Below are positions 55,546 to 64,000 of a DNA stretch of 64,000 bases, one piece after another (position 1 is the first letter of the stretch; each line of letters begins with the position of its first letter). The position numbers and the translations under genes were made by a program. The stretch comes from Glandiceps talaboti. Lineage: Eukaryota; Hemichordata; Enteropneusta; Spengelidae. Under the pieces are notes generated by a model. The model saw only the letters and a list, made by a program, of their open reading frames with translations. It searched no databases and was not told the origin of the DNA. The stretch covers positions 8,624,001-8,688,000 of the forward strand of contig NC_135558.1 in the NCBI RefSeq assembly GCF_964340395.1. Reading direction: 5' to 3'.

Positions 55546-55913
55546 TAATGTATGTTATTCCCCCATTCCATTATTCAACACTAGGGGGCGCTATATTCTC
55601 CACTTCTGGTTTGCATTGTACAATGACACCAGACACCCTCCCCTCCTAATTGAAGTAAGTTAAAATTTGTTTATTGAGCTTGTGTGACATAGTGCAATAG
55701 TCTCTAAGTGCATGGTTGAAACTTAGGTAAAAAGTGATAATAAAGACAACATCTATTCTTCCTAACAATGGCTTTGACTCCATCTCCTAGTACATGCAGC
55801 TCCTCAAGATTGAAGCACTAACAAAAGCAAAATATATTATTAATAACAATTATGACAAAATTAAATGAAACACCTACTGTAATTCTACATGTTCTAATTA
55901 TCTATAGGGTAAT

Positions 55914-56749
55914 TAAAAATAGCACCAATGGCATTGTAGCACAATTGTATTTGGCTGTTGCTACAGACATGGTCTTGTTGCTAGGGATATTTCAAACATT
56001 TTTGGAATCTTTATTAACTTGCCTACCCTTCCCACTTTTCATCTTTCGAAATATAAACCACCATTTAGTTGTTACTATGGGCGTGGTCCTGTTGCTATGC
56101 ATATTTGCATATATTTTTTTGAATCTTTAGTCACCAATCCCTGTCGTTATATTTGTAATATGCATCGTCATTTCACAGTTGCTAAGGGTGTGGTCATGGT
56201 TGCTAGGGCCAATTCTGTCGATATGTTTTCAATAATAACTGCAGAATAATACCTCCAGAAACATCCCCACCAAGTTTCAACACATTCACCATGCAGTTTC
56301 AAGATATAAGTTTTTGACCAAAATTGAGATTTTTAGACCTATTTTGCATATTGCTGATAGGATCATCACATTATGAATACAGCTTCATATACACATTCCC
56401 AGATGCATCCCCATTAAATTTCATACCAATCTGCTCTGTAGTTTTGCAACTATATATTTTTGACAAAAGAAGACACATTTTTATACCTAATTTGCATATC
56501 ACTGATGGGATCATCATGTCATGAACAATTCTTAATCTAAACACCTGTAAGAACGTTCCAACCAAATTTCAGATCTATCTGCTGAGTAGTTTTGGAGTTT
56601 AAGTTTTTTTTACCAAAAATCACATTTTTGACCCAAATCACATACCGGTGGTAAGATCATTTTGATTTGAACAATTTCCCAACTCGACACCCCAGGTAAA
56701 ATATACCCACCAAATATCACGGCAATTGGTCCAGTGGTTTTTGACTTTA

Positions 56750-56795
<46 letters not shown>

Positions 56796-56870
56796 ACACG
56801 TACACGTACAGACACACACACGTACACGTACACGTACAGACATTAATTAATCAAATACAGGTTAATTTGC
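55914..56870 (+). mobile_element. Helentron/pearl-like element, copy 3
   Basis: The same order as copy 1: AGCACCAATGGCATTGTAGC start, modules with GGGCGTGGTCCTGTTGCT, a unique segment with TAATTTGCATATCACTGATG, the phrase GGTCCAGTGGTTTTTGACTT, then (AC)n at 56752-56792 and CGTACA repeats to 56840. The end differs from copy 1; no clear hairpin. Confidence 0.65.
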
Positions 56871-59800
56871 ATAGCTAAAAATAAAGGTTAGTAAATGAAT
56901 GTCAGTCTGTCAAAAGTATCTTTGTATAAATGTAAGTAGATGGACGTAATGCTTTTATCAGTTTCTTTATGTCTTATACTACACTAACATTACGCAATAG
57001 TGTCATTGTAAATTGTAGTATGTACTTCATGCATACAGTAATATTACTAGCCTGTGGTGGCAGGTCAAAGGTGAACGAAGCATTTTGAATTTGAACCAGA
57101 TCACAAACTAAAAGAAGTTTTCATAATGAAAAAGTAACCGTGGGAATTCAGAACAAACCTTACTACCAGTCTACCTGGCGCTTATAAAGTCGAATTGTAA
57201 TCATCCACGACAGTGCAAGCGTGCTGTTCCGTAAAATGAAATTTTCAACGTGACATTCTGGAGTGCATTAGCGAGACCCCCTGTGTACATGTACTCAACG
57301 CAATGAACGTGAACGCCACAGCACAGTACACTAGTGCAATGTCCGTTGTCATCACATATAATTTAGCTATGAGTTGCACTTTGGTCTAGTTTTTCGAACA
57401 GTACTGCACTTGACACAAACACCCCAAAAATGAAAATTCACCCACATTCCCTTGAACATGTACTTACAAACCAGCGTATCCCAACCTCACAGCGCCATTG
57501 AAGTATATTGGCCACTGAGGGCGCTGTCAAACGGTCCATTCGGGTTGAAACGTTATTATTATTATACATCAGGGAAGGGGGATGAGCGCATGGCAATACA
57601 AAAGCATTCAATGGCAATACTGCAATAAACTATGACAGTCCCTTAAAAATACACCATCTTATAAGCAGAACTATTCAGACTGGATGATAATCTCAAATCA
57701 TATTTTTTCAATGAGACCTACATCATGTACATAGGGACCTAGTGTTATGATATGTATTTTGACCCTCACTTCCCTGCATCCGAATGGCACTCCTAGTGGC
57801 CAAACTGTAAAATATTTTTGTTTTTCCATAACCCGAAAATAGTGTATTCATAATCGTACATTTGACAGTCTGGGTGTCTGAGAAAATTCAATGACAATTA
57901 ACATGGTAAGGATACTATGAACCATTTGATTTATTGTTAAAAGTCATGACCATACCCTGCCTTGCTTGCCATCATGTCAATAACACTATGCTTAACAGCC
58001 ATAGGGGAAGCCGTTATTTATGTGTTTGTCAAATTCCATAAATAGTTCAGTGCTTTAGGCAAATACTTCACCGTCCAGCACTGGTAGATGTCGTGTCAGA
58101 ATAAGAACAAATTAGGTTAGGCTATTATATCTATAGCTTCTATGACACTTTTGAAGTTGTTTTGCTGCCAATGACATGATGCCATATTTACGACGTCTGT
58201 CTCTCTCTTGCATGCCCTAGCCTGAATTTCAACAATGTTAATTTTATACAAATTTTGTAATTAATATTTTACTTTACCACATTTTGATCTTTTCTGCCAA
58301 TGTTACTTTCGTCATTATAATCAGAGTATTTTACAAGATCCCTAACTTGTACGTAATGAGTTGTCATAGTAAAAGTTTGATCCGAAACCGGGATTTGAAA
58401 ACGGAAGATTGTGTCACAACCCCGGGGTCACAACTTAGCATAGGTCTCGAGCTGAGCAACATTAGCATGTTGTTGACCGGTCGATCACCACGTTGCTTGC
58501 ACAGTTCGTATGCAGTACACGAGATAATACATGTGAGTGTCTACCACAGTAATTATGAAGTACGGAAAATTCAGAGTTAATTCCAAATCGACTGAACAAG
58601 ATAAGATAAACTAACGCGAAGACAAAAAGCTTGGTCAAATAAAATAAATGTACCTCTCTAATTAGTTCCGTTCGTCGTGTACATTGACTGATCTTGACTG
58701 TACACGTGCTTCTAGAACTTTATTGGCGATCTGAAGAGACAAATTGAATGTCACTAGTGTTCTTATTTACACAGCGCGATTTAATTGTTGTGTAATTTTG
58801 TAAATACATCCGTGTCCATGATAACAAAAGGCACAATGACGTTCTATATAAAGCTTGTTGATATGGCTTGCAATAATTATTCTAACTTTAGATATTTGCA
58901 TGAAATATACCAAATATGGGACAGATCACGAATGGTAGCTCAAAAATTTGAACATTCTGAACGAACGATTGATTGATTGATCGATCGATCGATCGATCGA
59001 TTGATTGATGTGTTGTCAGACTTTCTGTACCAACATGTATGATATGAGGTCTTACAGATCGAACGCGAACTTTCTTCGAATTTAGAGTACTCGTAGAAAA
59101 ATTACACACATAATAATTAATATCCACGCTTTTTCTTCATAAATCTTACAAATGTCTGATTCTATGGGAATGAGCTCATGTTTACATAATGTTACTGAGA
59201 ATTACATTTTCCTAGCCTAAGACTTTTATTCGGATAATATCATAAACGTTTAAGAAATCGATTTACTCTAAGATTGAATTAATTGGGCACAATCTTTCAG
59301 TTGTTTTCGCTTAGAAATGAACAGATGCGTTTCATTCTCTCTTGTTCCAGTGTTTTTGGTAGCGTTCACTATGGTTGATCGAGACTTGACAGCCTGAGGT
59401 GGGTCATAGCAAATACGCCCTCACCCGACTACGACACATACTCTGGTATATAATCGAACGGATTATAACAGAGCTCGGCATTGTAAAGGAAGTGTGTGCA
59501 TCAAACGGAGCGGTCAACGCCGCTTTAGGAGAGATTATCACCAGGACATTGGAACCTATAGAAATGTGAGTTATTCAGTTTCCTGTCTTCCTTTTCCATG
59601 TTTTCCCAGATTTTTAAATATGCACGCATGATGAGTGAATCACCAGCATTTTCAAAATAACATTTGTAATGAAAGCGATTAGATAATAGCACAATACTGT
59701 AAGAACTCATATATTTATTATTTTGTTAATTACATGTTCGTACCTAGGTGCGGGTTAAACACTAAAACTTAAAAAGTCACCAAAACAGACGAAAAAACCC

Positions 59801-60342
59801 TCAAAACCGCAGCAAGCCGCTACAAATATTGCAGCTAGTTCATACCTAAATGTGTGCAGTTCTTGGATTAATTGCATACAACACTTTCGTCCGATCGAGC
59901 ACATATGAAGTTGTAAATATGATGATATACATTATAGTGGACATATATACAGTATGTATACAAACCAAGTTATTGTTTTTGAATAGAAAATATGGATTAT
60001 ATAACCCTAACCATTCTATACGTCATGTCAAACCATGTCTACGTCATTGGTTCTGTGGTGTTCAAAATATACGTCAAAACGTTCCAAATCGCCATTATTT
60101 TTTCCCCGATCTTTCATAAATTAGCTCGAGGAAGTATGATTAGATTATTCCCCAATATTGTCATTCATTCAGTGACATCCAGAAAAATTGATCTATCGAC
60201 TCGTATTGACAAACAGCATTCGATATTAACGTCGGTCCATCAGTTCGAGACCGAGATTTTCGTAAGGACCGACTGTTATACAGAACTGTCGCAACTTGTT
60301 GGTCAATATGCAATTTGTATTTAATGTACAATGGTTATGCAT
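56871..60342. other. Gene-free stretch with one promoter-like spot
   Basis: No coding exon found. At 59447-59454 TATATAAT lies about 112 bases before a strong donor-like AAT/GTGAGT (59566), so a non-coding + strand first exon is conceivable. No downstream exon is visible in the window. Confidence 0.3.
58968..59009. repeat. (GATT/GATC)n tract
   Basis: ATTGATTGATTG and GATC repeats; the GATC part is self-complementary. Confidence 0.9.

Positions 60343-60424
<82 letters not shown>
60343..60424. repeat. (AT)n microsatellite
   Basis: About 41 AT units. Confidence 0.97.
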
Positions 60425-60426
<2 letters not shown>

Positions 60427-61192
60427 AATTGTTACCAACACCAATTTATCGTCTAACAACTTGCGATACCTGTTACGCAAGGCTAATCATCCCGTCAGGA
60501 GCAATTGCGCTGACACTTACATATTTGTTTACACAGTCGTGATTCATGTATATACTTTTTCGTATATGGTAGACGGGGTATATGCCAGTTTTGTACATTT
60601 TTCAGGATTGTGGAGATGTTATTCCACGAAAGGTTTGCACGAGACGGCTTGAATCAGTCATTATCAGGATTCATTCGCTATTAGTGCTTATATGCCTAAA
60701 CAAAATAATTGTTTGGTTCCGGTTACCCGACCCCACCTAGCTTTTCACTGCCGACCCTAAACATAATAAAATCGCAAAAATAGTGAAGCCTCACGAGAAA
60801 TAGTGGATGTGGAAACTACCATCAACTTAAAAAGATACTCTAAAACTGTTCTTCTAATATGTAATGGTTTACATCTGATAGGATGAAATAAACAACACAG
60901 GGGACATTTGGAAAAATTTGGAAAACTTAAACCAGATACTCACACAGAAAAAAATATATAATAAAATAAAAAAACTTATCTACCCCACCTATTCTAGAAT
61001 TAAGCGTAACCGAAGCCACACAGTTTTGTTATTAGGCTTTACTGCTGTTTTGAAACTACCTTGCATTTTATCGTCAGTTCCCTTGTATATATTTTGTGTG
61101 CTTTCAACTAATAAATTTGATTCGTCGAACAAAGATGCCAATGTTTCGAGTTGTTCTATGTGGCGTCCTTGTCAACATGTGGTCTATTTAGG

Positions 61193-61273
<81 letters not shown>

Positions 61274-61390
61274 CATACATACATACATACATACATACAT
61301 ACATACATACATACATACATACATACAAACATACATACATACATACATACATACATACATACATACATACATACATACATACATACATAC
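61193..61390. repeat. (AC)n then (ATAC)n
   Basis: AC dinucleotides at 61193-61236, followed by ATAC tetranucleotides to 61390. Confidence 0.96.
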
Positions 61391-64000
61391 TCGACGTCCT
61401 GGATTTTGCCATTTCATCACAAAAAAAGTTATACAATTAATTCTAGCAAATGAATAGCTAAAAGAAAGGTACCAACCAATAATTTGAAGCTGCTGCATCC
61501 GTCGCTTATTTCCATTTCAAATCGTGCGCGGTATTCGCTGTCGTCCAATCAGAAGCCACAAGTGTTATGCTAATGAGGGTGTACAGTTCATATGTTGAAT
61601 ACTCGTACGTGACTAACCTTGGGAATTTCATATGTTAACACTTGTGACAAGTTGTGTTACTTGTGTAGTGTTGTCCTTACAGTGTGACTGTTACAGAGCA
61701 ATGTCATGACAAGAAACTGTCCCCTACTGTACATGTAAGCCCATATCAACAGTACGTAGTTAAATGTACTATATCCACAAAAATCAACAGGAAATTAATA
61801 TTGACATTGGAATATGCTGTCCTTACTTACTTACTTTACAACCGTGAGGTGTACTACTCGGCGTGGCGAGTTCTTATAGTAGTTTGGTAAGGTCAAAAGG
61901 GTCACACAGTCAGTGCACGGTAATCGGAGATTACACCCGGATTACACCCCCCCCCCCCCAGCAATACGGGCATCAAAATGTCTGTAATACACGAGGAATA
62001 CATCAAAATGTATTAGGAATAAAATATATTTTTCACAGAATTGATATGATTACTAAAATTGCAATATTAAAACGAATTGTCACACAAAAATGATATTATT
62101 ATTGGAACTTGGCGTATATTATTAAGATAATTCATGATACCACTATTAATACCCGAGAATAGTGGTCAAGTCAAAGTGGTGGAAAAACGCTGACTGGTGG
62201 ACAAGATATTTCAAATTTGTAACGTCTTTTAGAGTAACACTAGCGCTGTGATACAAAGGTATGCTTACAGCAGACACGTGTCTTGACTTGAATGGAATTC
62301 TGTCTGGGACAGTATACGCACCCACAAAACTAGGTGCAGAGGTTATTCGTCTAGCTCACGTTACATGCGTGATGACAGAAAATTACCGAACAATTGAATT
62401 GAAACTAGTAGGCTATTTTCAGTCTGTTAAAAACACATACGGAATGCATGTCCCAGTCTTCCATCACCTTCATAATTACATGTTGATGCTAACATCAACT
62501 GACATCACTGATTCACAAATATATAGTCAATTAATGCTCTTGACCCATTTTACTATAGTCTCTCGCGGCAGATCACATGACCCACCAAATGCACACTGCT
62601 CAAACCGTTTTCTATAGCTTGTATAGAGGTCTTTGATAGTAACCAGGTGACAAGCATGTAACGCTAGGACTGACATGTGCTCAGCAACACAATGTCCTCG
62701 TTCTAGCTCTTTCCCTAATATTTGCTCATATCATTTAGTCTCGTTCCTATACGGTATCGTTACGATTTATACATCCACTCACGGGGTTTAGGTAGAAACC
62801 ACGTTTGCATCAAGACTAATATCTCTAAACATTTCGACTTTTCATTCAAGGTTTCGATGGGTTAACAGTATGACATGATGTGTTTACTTTATGATTGTCA
62901 TCGTAATTTAAGAACCGTAGCCTAATAACAAGGGGAAAATATAATACGAATACAATGTATATATTTCTTTGTATATATAGACTTCTCAGTGTAATCGTCA
63001 AACACGTACCATAGGATTTGAACTGGCATTTGAACATACGGAAAATGATTGTGTCGAGGGGAAAAACGTGGTAACATGTTGCAATCGCCAATTCTTCATA
63101 CAACCAGTAGTTCTGGAGAAAGAAAGATAAAAGGAATGTTCAGCGGAGTGTACCCTGTTGCCGTTTCCACATTTAACGTCGGTGTTAGTACAACAGACAT
63201 GAATTTGAAAAGTATTCGTGATCTTTCGCTCAAGTACTAACAAATTTGTTACCGACACACCACTGGTAGTGCCTTGCAACATGCAAGCATAGATGTGATA
63301 AGAAGAAGTTAATTGGTACATCTGATATTCCTTTTCAGCGCTTGTTTTTTTTCGTCTCATCTGACTGTGCAATTTTATTGAAATCTGATGTAGTAATACG
63401 GCTCGATCCCTTTACTATTTATCATTATTTCCTTACAGTGTCGTTTAAATTTGTTGTTGATTTTGGCTTTCTTGGAATGATCGCCTTGATGACCACTCCA
63501 AGTCCAAGATCACCAAAAAAGACAAAAGCAAAAACTAAATTTTAAAACAATATATGATGACGTAAATAAAAGTGAAAAAGAATCAATTAATACGATTTTA
63601 TTTTTCCATGCTTGTGTGCTTTTCATCATCGGACATATCGAACCGTTAGACTGATGAATGCGTTGGGTTTGATCAGTTAATAGCGCCAACAGAGTTGGAA
63701 TTTGCAACAAGTACAAGCTTTCGTTGCTGCCTGTAGGGCCACCTATGTGGCAAGAATCACTCAAATGTAGTACGGTGAAACGTTCATATGAAAACGCCTC
63801 GGCTTCGTGACTGTGACTCGGGGGCATTTGATAAGAAGGCAGGGCGTCGAAATACAGAAGTTGCTCATAGAAAATTGGTAACATAAGTTTTCATTTTTTA
63901 AATTCAATACTACTATGATCTCAATGTTGGGCCCTCCAATTATATCATAATCTCGTCTCGTGGTATAATATCCCATACATGTTACAGCCAAAAGTTAAGA
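61391..64000. other. Gene-free stretch at the right end
   Basis: Short unrelated frames only (the longest are 118-124 codons, with no domain). A C11 run lies at 61949-61959. A CCAATCAG box occurs at 61543-61550. Confidence 0.4.

Noticed and set aside
61470-61560. Upstream non-coding TRAF2 exon/promoter near a CCAAT box
   Set aside because: No consensus donor on the minus strand and 13 kb from the first coding exon; not supportable from sequence alone.
62261-62617. 118-codon + strand frame as a gene
   Set aside because: No recognisable motif and no supporting context; could be chance.

Overview
The window is nuclear DNA from an animal, most likely a marine invertebrate. It is AT-rich. Its genes are split by GT-AG introns of about 0.4 to 9 kb, and non-coding DNA is crowded with microsatellites, fold-back (inverted-repeat) elements and decayed retrotransposons. 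The palindromic octamer-like string ACATGTACATGT recurs throughout. The phylum cannot be fixed from sequence alone; the gene content fits a bilaterian such as a hemichordate, brachiopod or mollusc.

Only two genes can be reconstructed, and both join in frame at every junction. (1) On the + strand, 2.7-12.0 kb, seven exons encode an arylsulfatase B-like lysosomal/secretory sulfatase of about 506 residues. It has a signal peptide, the CTPTR formylglycine site and all the expected active-site residues. (2) On the - strand, 48.4-23.4 kb, nine coding exons encode a TRAF2-like signalling adaptor of about 553 residues: RING, TRAF zinc fingers, coiled coil and MATH/TRAF-C domain. The two genes are convergent (tail to tail), about 11.3 kb apart, with no sign of functional linkage.

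Layout: 0-2.6 kb, upstream DNA with a CR1/Rex-like LINE tail; 2.7-12.0 kb, sulfatase gene with microsatellite-rich introns; 12-23.4 kb, gene-free spacer with several long inverted-repeat elements, a tRNA-derived SINE and a 292-bp tandem array interrupted by a 383-bp near-palindrome; 23.4-48.5 kb, TRAF2-like gene whose introns carry a possible Crypton-related remnant, a Helentron-like tandem-repeat element, a >2 kb minisatellite split by a LINE, a Penelope-like GIY-YIG remnant and several MITE-like elements; 48.5-64 kb, gene-poor DNA with a LINE tail, two more copies of the Helentron-like repeat, a 0.5 kb TATG satellite and no recognisable coding exon.

The most useful leads are the mobile-element structures: a Helentron-like element with 112-bp modules and a terminal hairpin (three copies in the window), the nested palindrome at 18.9 kb, a fold-back family present twice, and a 265-codon open frame in the TRAF2 3' region that I cannot explain. 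I saw no CRISPR, operon or bacterial feature.
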